Assembly: GCA_022705325.1 (NCBI GenBank)
Contig: JAKJER010000014.1
Coordinates: forward strand, 78,541-142,540
DNA from: Planctomycetota bacterium
Lineage (GTDB): Bacteria > Planctomycetota > Phycisphaerae > SM23-33
Direction of reading: 5' to 3'
DNA length: 64,000 nucleotides
The notes under the pieces were generated by a model. That model saw only the letters and a list, made by a program, of their open reading frames with translations. It had not been told where the DNA came from and searched no databases. Shown here piece by piece: positions 1 through 8,090 of the stretch. Within the stretch, counting starts at the first letter, position 1. Each line of letters opens with the position of its first letter. The position numbers were made by a program, and so were the translations under genes.

Positions 1-242
1 GCATCGAGAAGCTCGCCCACCTGGTCCGCGGCTACTTCAAGATGGACGCCCACCACGTGCAGTTCAACGTGGTCCGGGCCGACACGCTCCGCCAGGCCCA
101 GGCACAGCCCGAGGCTCACCGCGACCTGATCGTCCGCGTGGCCGGCTACAGCGACTACTTCTGCGACCTGTCCGCCGAGCTGCAGGAAGAGATCATCACC
201 CGCACCGAGCACCAGGCCCTGGGGACGGGAAGCAGGGAATAA
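1..242 (+). CDS. Glycyl-radical enzyme, C-terminal fragment
   Basis: This is the last ~79 codons of a gene that begins before the window; it reads in frame from base 3 to a TAA at 240-242. The segment carries the glycyl-radical loop (RVAGYSDYF), followed by DLSAELQEEIITRTEH, the usual end of pyruvate formate-lyase-type enzymes and related decarboxylases and dehydratases. The glycine in AGY would hold the stable radical installed by a radical-SAM activase. These enzymes work anaerobically in the cytoplasm. Substrate cannot be told because the active-site Cys region is outside the window. Family assignment is strong and subfamily is unknown. Confidence 0.85.
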   Translation, partial: IEKLAHLVRGYFKMDAHHVQFNVVRADTLRQAQAQPEAHRDLIVRVAGYSDYFCDLSAELQEEIITRTEHQALGTGSRE

Positions 243-390
243 GGACGACAAGAGTGTCCCTCGTCCGCCTCGGACCTGCCGCGGGTTTTTCATGTCGCGG
301 CATTGGCCGGCACGACTCGGCGTTTTGAAGAAGGAACAGTTCCGGGCGATCCTCCGATTGTGGAAGGATCGATTGAATGGAGAACAATTC

Positions 391-1815
391 ATGCGCAGAC
401 GCGACTTTCTCGAATTCGCCGGATTGAGCGCCGCCGCCATGGGACTGGGGCGCAACGTGTGGGCGGCCCCCGCGGCCAAGCCTGCCCCGGCAGGCAGGCC
501 TGCCACGGCAGGCAGGCCCAACATCATCTTCATCCTGGCCGACGACATGGGCTACGGCGACGCGAGCTGCTTCGGGCAGAAGACGCTGGCCACGCCCAAC
601 CTGGACGCGATGGCCAGGCGCGGCTTGCAGTTGACCAACCACTACGCCGGCTCGACCGTCTGCGCGCCGTCGCGCTGCGTGCTGATGACGGGCATGCACA
701 CCGGGCACTGCCGCGTCCGCACCAACGGCAACGAGAAGCTCACCGACGCCGACGTCACCGTCGCCCAGGTGCTCAAGAAGGCCGGCTACGCCACCGGCTG
801 CATCGGCAAGTGGGGCGTCGGGCGGCCGCCCCTGAGCGATCCCAACGACCGCGGGTTCGACTACTTCTACGGCTACGTCTGCATGAACCACGCCCACAAC
901 TGCTACCCGGAGTTCGTCATCCGCAACGGCGAGCAGGTCCCCCTGCGCAACGTGCTCGAGGAGCGGTGGAAGAACGGCAAGACCCTGCCCGGCGCGGGCG
1001 TCGCCGCCAAGAAGGTCGATTTCGTCCCCGACCTCTGCCAGAAGGAAGTCCTGGAGTTCATCCAGAAGCAGAAGGGCTCGAGCCAGCCGTTCTTCCTCTA
1101 CTACGCCCTCAACATCCCGCACGCCAACAACGAGGGCGGGGCCAAGGGCATGGAGGTGCCCTCGTACGGCGAGTACGCCGACAAGGACTGGCCCGACGCC
1201 GAGAAGGGCTTCGCCGCCATGATGCGGCGCATCGACACCTACGTGAAGGAGATCTTCGACAAGCTCCAGGCCCTCGGACTGGCCGACAACACGCTGGTGA
1301 TCTTCTCCAGCGACAACGGCCCGCACCAGGAAGGCGGGCACAAGATGGAGTACTTCGACTCCAACGGCGAGCTTCGCGGCATGAAGCGCGACCTCTACGA
1401 GGGCGGCGTCCGCGTGCCGACCATCGCCTGCTGGCCCGGCGTGATCCAGCCGGGCCGGACCAGCGATCACGTGTCCGGCTTCCAGGACATCCTGCCCACC
1501 TTCGCCGAGCTGGCCGGCGCGGAGTGCCCCAGGACCGACGGCCTCTCCATCGCCCCCACGCTGCTGGGCAAGGGCGGGCAGAAGCAGCACGACCACCTCT
1601 ACTGGGAGTTCTACGAGGGCGGCGGCAAGCAGGCCGTCCTCAAGGGCAAGTTCAAGGGCATCCGCCTGAACACGCAGAAGAAACCCGACGGGCCGCTCGA
1701 ACTCTACGACATCACCCGGGACCTCTCCGAGCGGACCAACGTAGCCGACCAGCACCCGGACATCGTGGCCGAGATGGCCCGGATCATGAAGGCCGAGCAC
1801 GGCGAGCGGAAGTAG
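391..1815 (+). CDS. Tat-exported sulfatase (arylsulfatase A family)
   Basis: The 474-aa protein would hydrolyse sulfate esters, probably on polysaccharides or glycans, outside the cytoplasm. It starts with a twin-arginine signal (MRRRDFLEF, then a hydrophobic stretch to about residue 26). The alkaline-phosphatase fold begins at NIIFILADDMGYGD with metal-binding Asp pairs. The modification motif is C91-A-P-S-R, where Cys becomes formylglycine; FSSDNGPH is the later metal/active-site motif. The ATG at 391 was chosen over an upstream in-frame ATG at 292 because GGAGAA lies 6 bases before it and it begins the Tat signal. Residues just after the signal (PAPAGRPATAGR) are encoded by two tandem 18-bp palindromic repeats. 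Specificity is unknown. Confidence 0.93.
   Translation: MRRRDFLEFAGLSAAAMGLGRNVWAAPAAKPAPAGRPATAGRPNIIFILADDMGYGDASCFGQKTLATPNLDAMARRGLQLTNHYAGSTVCAPSRCVLMTGMHTGHCRVRTNGNEKLTDADVTVAQVLKKAGYATGCIGKWGVGRPPLSDPNDRGFDYFYGYVCMNHAHNCYPEFVIRNGEQVPLRNVLEERWKNGKTLPGAGVAAKKVDFVPDLCQKEVLEFIQKQKGSSQPFFLYYALNIPHANNEGGAKGMEVPSYGEYADKDWPDAEKGFAAMMRRIDTYVKEIFDKLQALGLADNTLVIFSSDNGPHQEGGHKMEYFDSNGELRGMKRDLYEGGVRVPTIACWPGVIQPGRTSDHVSGFQDILPTFAELAGAECPRTDGLSIAPTLLGKGGQKQHDHLYWEFYEGGGKQAVLKGKFKGIRLNTQKKPDGPLELYDITRDLSERTNVADQHPDIVAEMARIMKAEHGERK
481..516. repeat. Tandem 18-bp palindromic repeat inside the sulfatase gene
   Basis: Two direct copies (481-498 and 499-516) of CCTGCC-NN-GGCAGG-CAGG. Each copy contains a 6-bp inverted repeat with a 2-base loop (CC or AC). 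They are read in frame as PAPAGR and PATAGR between the Tat signal and the catalytic domain. They belong to the window-wide CCTGCC/GGCAGG palindrome family. Confidence 0.85.
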
Positions 1816-1859
1816 CGGCGGTCGAGGTGCCCCACGTGGGGGCAGGGCGAAACACAAAG

Positions 1860-1889
1860 AAAGCCCACGGAAGGCCTTCCGTGGGCTTT
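1860..1889. terminator. Bidirectional terminator-like palindrome
   Basis: A perfect 30-base inverted repeat (arms of up to 15 bases, AAAGCCCACGGAAGG and its complement) sits between the convergent sulfatase and acetyltransferase genes. It starts with an A-run and ends with TTT, so it can act on either strand. The same AGCCCACGG-type stem recurs at 17497-17537. Confidence 0.65.
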
Positions 1890-1922
1890 GCTGTCATACC
1901 TGTACGCGGGCGCCCTTGCTGA

Positions 1923-1941
1923 GACAGGCGAGACGCCTGTC
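1923..1941. repeat. Short palindrome GACAGGC-GAGAC-GCCTGTC
   Basis: A 7-bp stem with a 5-base loop, 13 bases past the stop of the acetyltransferase gene and beside the terminator-like palindrome. It resembles the CAGGC/GCCTG arms of the dispersed palindromes elsewhere in the window, but in the opposite order. Confidence 0.55.
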
Positions 1942-1954
1942 CTACCAAAAACTG

Positions 1955-2569
1955 TCAGACCCGCACGCGGGCGGGATTGCCGAAGGCGGTGACGTTGTCG
2001 CCCAGGTCGGCCACCACCACCGAGCCCCCGCCGACGACGCTGTTGGCCCCCACGCGCAGCGAGGGGAGGATCGAGCTGCCCACGCCGATCAGGGCGGCTG
2101 CGCCGATCTCGACGTGGCCGCACAGCCGCGCCCCAGGCGCGACGTGCACGCCGTCGCCCAGCACGCAGTCGTGATCCACCGAGCAGGAGGTGTTGAGGAT
2201 GCAGGCGCGTCCGATCGCGGTGCGGGCGTTGACGGCTACCTGCGCCATCACCACGGCGCCCGCGCCGAGGCGGGCGCTGGGCGAGACGGCGGCGCTGGGA
2301 TGCACCAGCACGGGCAGGTCCAGTCCGCGGGACTCAGCCCAGAACAGCAACCCCAATCGCTCGGCGTTGTTGCCCACGGCCAGCGCGACCGCGGCGCCGT
2401 CCGGAACGGCCTGGCGGTCGCCGATCACCGTCCAATCGAGCACCGTCTGGCCTTGGCGTTCGCCCTTGTCGTCGATGAAGGCGGCCACGGTCCATCCCGC
2501 CGCGCGGGCGATCTCGGCCACCACGGCCCCGTGCCCCCCGGATCCGATAATGAAGAGTTCAGCGTTCAT
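1955..2569 (-). CDS. NeuD/PglD-family sugar O- or N-acyltransferase
   Basis: This 204-aa protein probably transfers an acetyl group from acetyl-CoA to a nucleotide-activated amino sugar. The N-terminus is a PglD_N Rossmann-like domain with the sugar-nucleotide loop IGSGGHG at residues 8-14. From about residue 95 on there are left-handed beta-helix hexapeptide repeats, including a catalytic-type His in DHDCVLGDGVHV. Its ATG overlaps the stop of the upstream sugar transferase by 4 bases (ATGA), so the two are translationally coupled. Such pairs make bacillosamine-like or other modified sugars for surface glycans. The exact substrate is not readable from sequence. Confidence 0.88.
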   Translation of the reverse strand: MNAELFIIGSGGHGAVVAEIARAAGWTVAAFIDDKGERQGQTVLDWTVIGDRQAVPDGAAVALAVGNNAERLGLLFWAESRGLDLPVLVHPSAAVSPSARLGAGAVVMAQVAVNARTAIGRACILNTSCSVDHDCVLGDGVHVAPGARLCGHVEIGAAALIGVGSSILPSLRVGANSVVGGGSVVVADLGDNVTAFGNPARVRV

Positions 2570-3261
2570 GGGTCTTGCCGTACTTCGCCCTTATCGGCCG
2601 AAGCGGGGCTTCCCATGAACACGCTCATCGTCGCCTCGCCCGCGGCGGAAACGCCCTCGCGCCGCACCACCTTCAGCAGCGTCCGGCCGAGGATCCGCAG
2701 GTCCAGCCACAGCGACCAGTGCTCCACGTACCACACGTCCAGCTCGAACCGCTCCTCCCACGACAGGGCGTTTCGCCCGTTGACCTGGGCCCAGCCGGTG
2801 ATGCCCGGGCGGACCTCGTGGCGTCGGGCCTGGCGCGGCGTGTAGCGGCCGAGATACTCCACCAGCAGCGGGCGCGGACCGACCAGGCTCATGTCGCCCT
2901 TGATCACGTTCCAAAGCTGGGGCAGCTCGTCCAGGCTGGTCGCGCGGATCAGCCGCCCGAGGCGCGTCAGCCGCCGGGCGTCGCTCAGCAACTCGCCGTC
3001 GCTTCCGCGGGCCTGCGTCATGGTGCGGAACTTGTACAGCCCGAAGACCCGCCCCCGCAGCCCGGGGCGCGGCTGCCTGAACAGCACGGGCCGGCCCATC
3101 CGCACCAGGATCGCCGCCGCCACCGCCAGCATGAACGGGAACGTCAGCACGAGCAGCACGAGGGCGGCCAGGACGTCCAGGGCGCGCTTGACCGCGCGTC
3201 CCGTGCAGACGCCGGGCGCGGGACACTCGGGCCCCTGACTGTTGTGGAGTGGCTGGTTCAT
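2566..3261 (-). CDS. PglC/WcaJ-type undecaprenyl-phosphate sugar transferase
   Basis: The 231-aa protein would move a phospho-sugar from a UDP-sugar to a polyprenyl phosphate, starting assembly of a surface glycan at the inner membrane. The pattern is the small monotopic form: KRALD at about residues 25-29, one hydrophobic re-entrant helix (about 30-53), then KFRTM, the active-site Asp-Glu of TSLDELPQLWNV, and MSLVGPRPL and PGITGWAQVNGRN. The ATG at 3261 is used; a GTG at 3270 in the same frame is an alternative start, and neither has a clear Shine-Dalgarno sequence. It is the first gene of a two-gene operon with the acyltransferase. Confidence 0.9.
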   Translation of the reverse strand: MNQPLHNSQGPECPAPGVCTGRAVKRALDVLAALVLLVLTFPFMLAVAAAILVRMGRPVLFRQPRPGLRGRVFGLYKFRTMTQARGSDGELLSDARRLTRLGRLIRATSLDELPQLWNVIKGDMSLVGPRPLLVEYLGRYTPRQARRHEVRPGITGWAQVNGRNALSWEERFELDVWYVEHWSLWLDLRILGRTLLKVVRREGVSAAGEATMSVFMGSPASADKGEVRQDP

Positions 3262-3280
3262 GCTGCGCACGTATCATCGG

Positions 3281-3292
3281 CACGTGCACGTG
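3281..3292. promoter_or_regulatory. Possible operator CACGTGCACGTG
   Basis: A perfect 12-base palindrome lies 20 bases upstream of the sugar-transferase start, where a repressor or activator could bind. There is no supporting second copy and no regulator is identified, so this is only a candidate. Confidence 0.3.
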
Positions 3293-3334
3293 TTTGCTTT
3301 GGCAAGACCGGCCGGCCACCGTGACTCAGACACT

Positions 3335-3366
3335 CCTGCCTGAGACCAGGCTGTCGGACAGGCAGG
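3335..3366. repeat. Dispersed palindrome, long-loop type
   Basis: CCTGCCTG and CAGGCAGG arms (8 bp) enclose a 16-base loop that itself contains CAGGCTGTCGGACAGGC. The order CTGCCTGAGAC...ACAGGCAG(G/A)TTCAG is repeated almost exactly at 41595-41623, showing the two are copies of one element. It lies between the sugar transferase and GH127 genes. Confidence 0.75.
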
Positions 3367-3402
3367 TTCAGGACCGTGCGCGGACTCTACCGGAAAGCAC
3401 GT

Positions 3403-3426
3403 CGCAGGCAAGAATGCCTGCGTTAC
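3403..3426. repeat. Palindrome joined to a stop codon (copy 1)
   Basis: CGCAGGCA-AGAA-TGCCTGCG followed at once by TTAC. Read on the minus strand, the TAA stop of the GH127 gene directly abuts the palindrome. A near-identical unit (CGCAGGCAGGAACGCCTGCG then TTAC) abuts the stop of an unrelated gene at 41719-41742. Confidence 0.75.
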
Positions 3427-5804
3427 TCCACCCGCACGATGCGGACATCGAACGCCCCGCCGGCCGTGGCGCCCTTCTCGGCCTGAAGGCGGACGGTGAC
3501 CTTCTTCTTGTCATACAGCATCTTGGAAGGGATGAGGTATTCGACGTCGAAGAACTTGCCCGGCTTGTTACGGTTGAGCGTCTGGCTGCCGACCTTCTGC
3601 CCGTCGACGATGATGTCGAAGCGGCGGTTGCCGACGTCGTCGCCCCAGTACGTGCAGAGGACGGCGAGCTTGAGGTCCGCCTTGACGGCCAGGTCGTAGC
3701 TGAACCACCCGCCGCCGACGGCGTGGCGCCAGGGGCGGTCGTGGAACGTCCCGCTGCTGGTCCGCTCGCCCCTCAGGGCGTGCTGCTTCTCGGACTGCTC
3801 GTCGCCGATCAGCACGGCGTCGATCGTCCGCTTGTCGAGGTCCTTGCGGACCGACGGCCGGTCGTCGCTGGCCTTGGCGGGGTCCTCCACCAGCCAGACC
3901 TGCGACCGCCCGCCGCGGTTGAGGCGGGCGTAGTTCGGCACGGCCTGCAGTTGCGGCTCGTCGCAGCGGATGACCGTCACGCCGCCCAGCAGGTCGCTGC
4001 GCCACTCGGCCCGCAGGGGGGCCGACGGCGGCAGGACCAGCGAACGGATGTCCGCCTTGTGGTCGGCGCTCTCGACGTTGTAGACGATGGGCCCGCGCTG
4101 GAGCGCGACCCGGCCGACGTTGGCCTTGGCCCGCTCGTCGCAGTACACCCGCTGCACATCCATGGGCAGAGAAAGCTCGATGCGGTCGCCGTCGGCCCAG
4201 CCGCGTTGCACCGCGACGTAGCCGTCGGCTACCTTGGCCTCGCACGCCTGGCCGTTGACCTTGACGGTGCATCGCCCAGCCAGGTCGGGCCTGCACGTGT
4301 ACAGTGCGCTGTCGCAGCGGCTGGGCACGCGGAGCTTGACGGTGAAGTCCTTCCTCGCCGCTGGGTGGAGCGTGAGCGTCACCTCGCCCTTCCACGGGTA
4401 GTCGGTCTGCTGCACGATGCGCAGCCGCGTGCCTGCCACCTCGGCGATCACGCCTTCGCACGCGACGAACTGGTTGACGTAGAGCGTGTCCGTGGCGTCG
4501 TTGAGCGAGTAGGCCAGGTCCTTGACGGCGATGAGCGTGCGGGGAATGTTGCCCACGCAGCACGGGCAGCCGTGCCAGGGGTAGCGCCCGCGGTCGCCGG
4601 TCAGGGGGTTCTGGTAATAGAAGTTCTCGCCGCTCAGCTCGATGGCGCCCAGGACGTTGTTGTACAGCACGCGTTCCTGCACGTCGGCGCAGTGGCCGCT
4701 GCGGTGGATGCGGTGCATGCGGTCGGCCCAGAACGACAGCCCGCAGCCCGCGCACGCCTCGCAGTAGCCGTCGTTGCGGAGTTCGTAGTCCGCGTCGAAC
4801 GCCTCGCCGCGGTGCGACGCGCCCACCCCGCCGGTCAGGTACAGCTTGCGGTTGACGGCGGAGTCCCACAGCCGGTCCGCAGCCCGCAGGTAGGCGGGGT
4901 CCTTCTGGAGCATGGCGATGTCCGCGATGCCCGCGAAGAAGTACGTCCCTCGCACCGCGTGCCCGAGCGCCTCGCCCTGCTCGACGGCGGGCAGGTGCGA
5001 CTGGTGGTACGCGTTACGATATTCCTTGACCGTGTGGCGGGTCTCGTACTGGTGTCGCGCGAGGGCGATGTACTTGTCGCCCTTGCCGCCCCCGTCCACC
5101 TCGTTGACCAGCCGGCCCAGGCGGCACAGCGCGATCTCCATGCCCGCATGCCCGTGCACCCAGGTGCGTTTGGGGGCCGGGCCGAAGGTCGCGCAGAGCA
5201 GGTCGGCGCACGTGCGGGCGGCGTGGTACAGGCGGAGGTCTTTGCCCTCGGTGGCGCGGTAGTGGGCCACGCCCATCTCGATGAAGTATCCCTGCACGTA
5301 GAACTCGTGGTTCTGGATCTTCGAGTACCGCGGAAACTTGTTGACCACGTGGAAGGAGTGGATGTAGCCGTCCTCGCACTGGGCGGCCAGGATGATCGGG
5401 ATCCACTCTTCCATCTTGGCCCGCAGGGCCTGCTGGGCCCGCTCGAGGTCCGCGTCGCCGGCAGGGTCCACCGCCAGGGCCAGGCAGATCGCCTCGATGG
5501 TGTTGTAGATGTAGGCGTCGCTCCACGGGCAGCCGGTGAACTTGCCCGTCAGTTCCTTGCCCTGGAGCACCTCGGCTGTGTGGACGAGGTTGAGCAGCTC
5601 CTGCCCCTTGCCGCCGGCCTCCATCTGCCGGATGCAGTGGGGGATCCACTTTTCGGTCAGTCGCTTGACCTGCTGCTTCCAGAACCCGTCGAGCTTGACG
5701 TGGGCGAAGCGGACGGGCTCCAGCGGGGCGGGCACGTCCTGGGCCCCCACGCACGCAGCCAGCGACGCAACGATGACAGAAACGGCGATCAGTCGGATCT
5801 TCAT
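3423..5804 (-). CDS. GH127 family beta-L-arabinofuranosidase, secreted
   Basis: The 793-aa protein belongs to glycoside hydrolase family 127 (former DUF1680), which removes beta-L-arabinofuranose from plant glycans. It has a Sec signal (MKIRLIAVSVIVASLAAC, possibly a lipoprotein since Cys follows LAA). The family's zinc/catalytic set is present: E349 and C351 in YCEACAG, and C415-C416 in WHGCPCCVGN; the first Cys of the CC pair is the nucleophile in characterised members. An extra C-terminal beta-domain follows the (alpha/alpha)6 barrel. The ATG at 5804 was chosen because GGAGG stands 6 bases upstream and it starts the signal peptide; the frame is open further upstream to 6011 without a signal. 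Confidence 0.92.
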   Translation of the reverse strand: MKIRLIAVSVIVASLAACVGAQDVPAPLEPVRFAHVKLDGFWKQQVKRLTEKWIPHCIRQMEAGGKGQELLNLVHTAEVLQGKELTGKFTGCPWSDAYIYNTIEAICLALAVDPAGDADLERAQQALRAKMEEWIPIILAAQCEDGYIHSFHVVNKFPRYSKIQNHEFYVQGYFIEMGVAHYRATEGKDLRLYHAARTCADLLCATFGPAPKRTWVHGHAGMEIALCRLGRLVNEVDGGGKGDKYIALARHQYETRHTVKEYRNAYHQSHLPAVEQGEALGHAVRGTYFFAGIADIAMLQKDPAYLRAADRLWDSAVNRKLYLTGGVGASHRGEAFDADYELRNDGYCEACAGCGLSFWADRMHRIHRSGHCADVQERVLYNNVLGAIELSGENFYYQNPLTGDRGRYPWHGCPCCVGNIPRTLIAVKDLAYSLNDATDTLYVNQFVACEGVIAEVAGTRLRIVQQTDYPWKGEVTLTLHPAARKDFTVKLRVPSRCDSALYTCRPDLAGRCTVKVNGQACEAKVADGYVAVQRGWADGDRIELSLPMDVQRVYCDERAKANVGRVALQRGPIVYNVESADHKADIRSLVLPPSAPLRAEWRSDLLGGVTVIRCDEPQLQAVPNYARLNRGGRSQVWLVEDPAKASDDRPSVRKDLDKRTIDAVLIGDEQSEKQHALRGERTSSGTFHDRPWRHAVGGGWFSYDLAVKADLKLAVLCTYWGDDVGNRRFDIIVDGQKVGSQTLNRNKPGKFFDVEYLIPSKMLYDKKKVTVRLQAEKGATAGGAFDVRIVRVE

Positions 5805-5906
5805 GGCAGCCTCCACCGTGCGGGCAGTGTACCCCGAAGCGGCTGCGCGTTCAACGCGAAGCGCGGCTATCGCCGCCCCGGCTGAGAGCTCACGCCCGCC
5901 TGGCGC

Positions 5907-5934
5907 TTGCCCCCTCCCAGGGCGGGGGTATACT
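5907..5934 (+). promoter_or_regulatory. Promoter TTGCCC-N16-TATACT
   Basis: A sigma70-like -35 (5907-5912) and -10 (5929-5934) face the PPC-domain gene, giving a leader of about 130 bases that contains the palindrome at 5969-5991. Confidence 0.5.
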
Positions 5935-5968
5935 GTCTTCAGAGTGCGACGGACCGTGTGAGGCAGGG

Positions 5969-5991
5969 GCCTGCCTGCCGGACAGGCAGGC
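5969..5991. repeat. Dispersed palindrome, 9-bp stem
   Basis: GCCTGCCTG-CCGGA-CAGGCAGGC. The stem and the loop (one base different, CCGGT) are repeated inside the GH5 gene at 57581-57603. Here it is intergenic, in the leader of the PPC-domain gene. Confidence 0.85.
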
Positions 5992-6070
5992 TGCGGATAT
6001 CCGCCCGCCACCCCCGACTCCCCCGAAGCCGTCGCTCAGTGGAGCCCAGTCAAGCTCCCTGTCAAAGACT

Positions 6071-8080
6071 ATGCCAAGAACGATATCGCGATGTCTGAGC
6101 GTGTTGTTGCTCTTCCCGCTGGCGGCGGAGGCGCAGCGGGTGCCGCATGTCGGCTACGTCTATCCCGCCGGCGGACAACAGGGCACGACGTTCACCGTGA
6201 CGCTTGGCGGACATTCGCTGGAGGGTGCGACCAGCGCATTCTTCTCCGGCGCCGGAATTCGAGCCGTGTTTGTGCGCCATGACCGTCAGGTGACGCCGGG
6301 CGAGCAGAAGCAACTGGTGGAGGAACTCGCCGCGCTCCGCGAGAAACGCCAGAAGAGGGGACTGACGGCTTCGCAGGAGAAACAGGCTTCGGAAATTCGG
6401 CGGAAGCTGGACGGCTTCGGGCGAAGACTGGCCAACCCGGCGCTGAGCGAGTTCGTCACGCTTGAGGTCTCCGTGTCGCCCGACGCGGCGCCCGGCCAGC
6501 GAGAGATCCGCCTCGGCACGCCGGTTGGGTTGTCGAATCCGCTTGTGTTCTTCGTCGGACAGATGCCCGAGTTCAGCAAGGGCGACTGGAAGAACATCCC
6601 CAAAGGTCGCGGCAGCATGGATTCCCAACTCAGTGCGGTTCCGAACGAGCTGCGCATCGCGTGGCCGGTCACCGTCAACGGCCAGATCCAGCCCGGCGGG
6701 GTGGATCGGTTTCGTTTCGCGGCGAAGCAAGGACAGCGACTGGCATTCATCGTCAAGGCGCGGGAGTTGATCCCGTTCATCGCCGACGCCTCGCCCGGCT
6801 GGGTGCAGATGAAGCTGGCACTGCTTGACGCGCAAGGCAAGGACGTGGCGTGGACCGAGGAGAACCGCCTGCACGCCGACCCGATGTTCGCCTTCCACGT
6901 CCCGAAGGACGGCGAGTATCAACTCCAAGTCCAGGACTCGCTCTATCGCGGCCGCGAGGACTTCGTCTACCGAATCAGCATCGGGGAACTGCCTCTTGCC
7001 GCGAGCAGCCTGCCCGGCGGCCGCGTGGAGACGGGCGTTCAGACCGTCACGCTGCCTGCCGTTGTCAACGGCTGCGTCGCACGTCCGGGCGACCGGCACG
7101 CGTTCCGGTTCGAAGGGCGAGCCGGGCAGCGCGTCGTGGCGGAAGTTGTGGCTCGCCGGCTCGACTCTCCGCTCGACTCCATGCTGGTGCTCACCGACGC
7201 CGCCGGCAAACGGATCGCATCGAATGACGACTTCGAAGACAAGGGCGCCGGGTTGAATACGCACCACGCCGACTCCTACATCTTCGTCACGCTGCCGGCG
7301 GGCGGGGCTTACGTCGTTCACCTCAGCGACACGCAGCGGAAGGGCGGGCCCGGTCACACCTACCGGCTGCGCATCAGCGAGCCGCAGCCGGACTTCGCGT
7401 TGCGGGTTGCGCCGTCGAGTGTCAACGTCCGCGCCGGCGCCAGCGCGCCGCTCACCGTGTACGCGGTGCGCCGTGACGGATTCGACGCCCCGATTGCACT
7501 GGCGTTGAAAGGCGCGCCGAAGGGCTTTGTCCTGACCGGCGCCGAGGTGCCGGCGGGTCAAGACCACGTGAGGTTCACGTTGAGCGCGCCGCCGGCGCCC
7601 ACGACCGAGCCGCTGACACTGCAGATCGAGGGGCGCGCCAACGGAATCGTGCGGACCGCTGTTCCGGCGGACAACGTGATGCAGGCGTTTGCCTACCGTC
7701 ATCTTGTCCCCGCGCAGGAGCTGAAAGTCGCTGTCTGGGGTCGTGCGGCGCCGAACGCCGCGGCGAGAATCGTGAGCGCGGTGCCGCTCAAGATTCCCCC
7801 TGGCGGCGCCGCTCGCGTTGAGGTGAGTGTGCCGGCGCCGCCGATGGCTGGCGAGATCGGGTTTTCCTTGAACGGCGCGCCGGACGGAATCACGCTCAAG
7901 GAATTCAGCGGGCGAACGCTCGTGATCGAAGTCGACGCCGCGAAGATCAAACCGGGCCTGGTCGGCAATCTGATCGTCGAGACGTTCGTTCAACGCGCCG
8001 CCGCCGACGTGCCGGAGAACAAGCGCCGTGTTCCGCTCGGCGCGCTGCCCGCGATTCCGTTTGAGATTGTCAAACCCTGA
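6071..8080 (+). CDS. Secreted protein with two PPC domains
   Basis: This 669-aa protein has a signal peptide (MPRTISRCLSVLLLFPLAAEA) and is probably exported or on the cell surface. An Ig-like start (VGYVYPAGGQQGTTFTVTLG), typical of planctomycete surface proteins, is followed by a charged alpha-helical stretch (about residues 77-120). Two bacterial pre-peptidase C-terminal (PPC) beta-sandwiches come next, near residues 190-310 and 320-440, and more beta domains after that. No catalytic domain is seen, so a binding or structural role is likely. Codon use looks somewhat richer in GTT, CGT and CTT than in its neighbours, which could hint at a different origin. Function is not known. Confidence 0.75.
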   Translation: MPRTISRCLSVLLLFPLAAEAQRVPHVGYVYPAGGQQGTTFTVTLGGHSLEGATSAFFSGAGIRAVFVRHDRQVTPGEQKQLVEELAALREKRQKRGLTASQEKQASEIRRKLDGFGRRLANPALSEFVTLEVSVSPDAAPGQREIRLGTPVGLSNPLVFFVGQMPEFSKGDWKNIPKGRGSMDSQLSAVPNELRIAWPVTVNGQIQPGGVDRFRFAAKQGQRLAFIVKARELIPFIADASPGWVQMKLALLDAQGKDVAWTEENRLHADPMFAFHVPKDGEYQLQVQDSLYRGREDFVYRISIGELPLAASSLPGGRVETGVQTVTLPAVVNGCVARPGDRHAFRFEGRAGQRVVAEVVARRLDSPLDSMLVLTDAAGKRIASNDDFEDKGAGLNTHHADSYIFVTLPAGGAYVVHLSDTQRKGGPGHTYRLRISEPQPDFALRVAPSSVNVRAGASAPLTVYAVRRDGFDAPIALALKGAPKGFVLTGAEVPAGQDHVRFTLSAPPAPTTEPLTLQIEGRANGIVRTAVPADNVMQAFAYRHLVPAQELKVAVWGRAAPNAAARIVSAVPLKIPPGGAARVEVSVPAPPMAGEIGFSLNGAPDGITLKEFSGRTLVIEVDAAKIKPGLVGNLIVETFVQRAAADVPENKRRVPLGALPAIPFEIVKP

Positions 8081-8090
8081 GCGGCGGGGC

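Noticed and set aside
3249..5885. An 878-residue open frame on the plus strand opposite the GH127 gene
   Set aside because: Composition is Val/Ala/Arg/Asp-rich without domains, and the opposite strand encodes a clear GH127 enzyme with signal peptide and ribosome site. Long antisense frames are common in GC-rich DNA.
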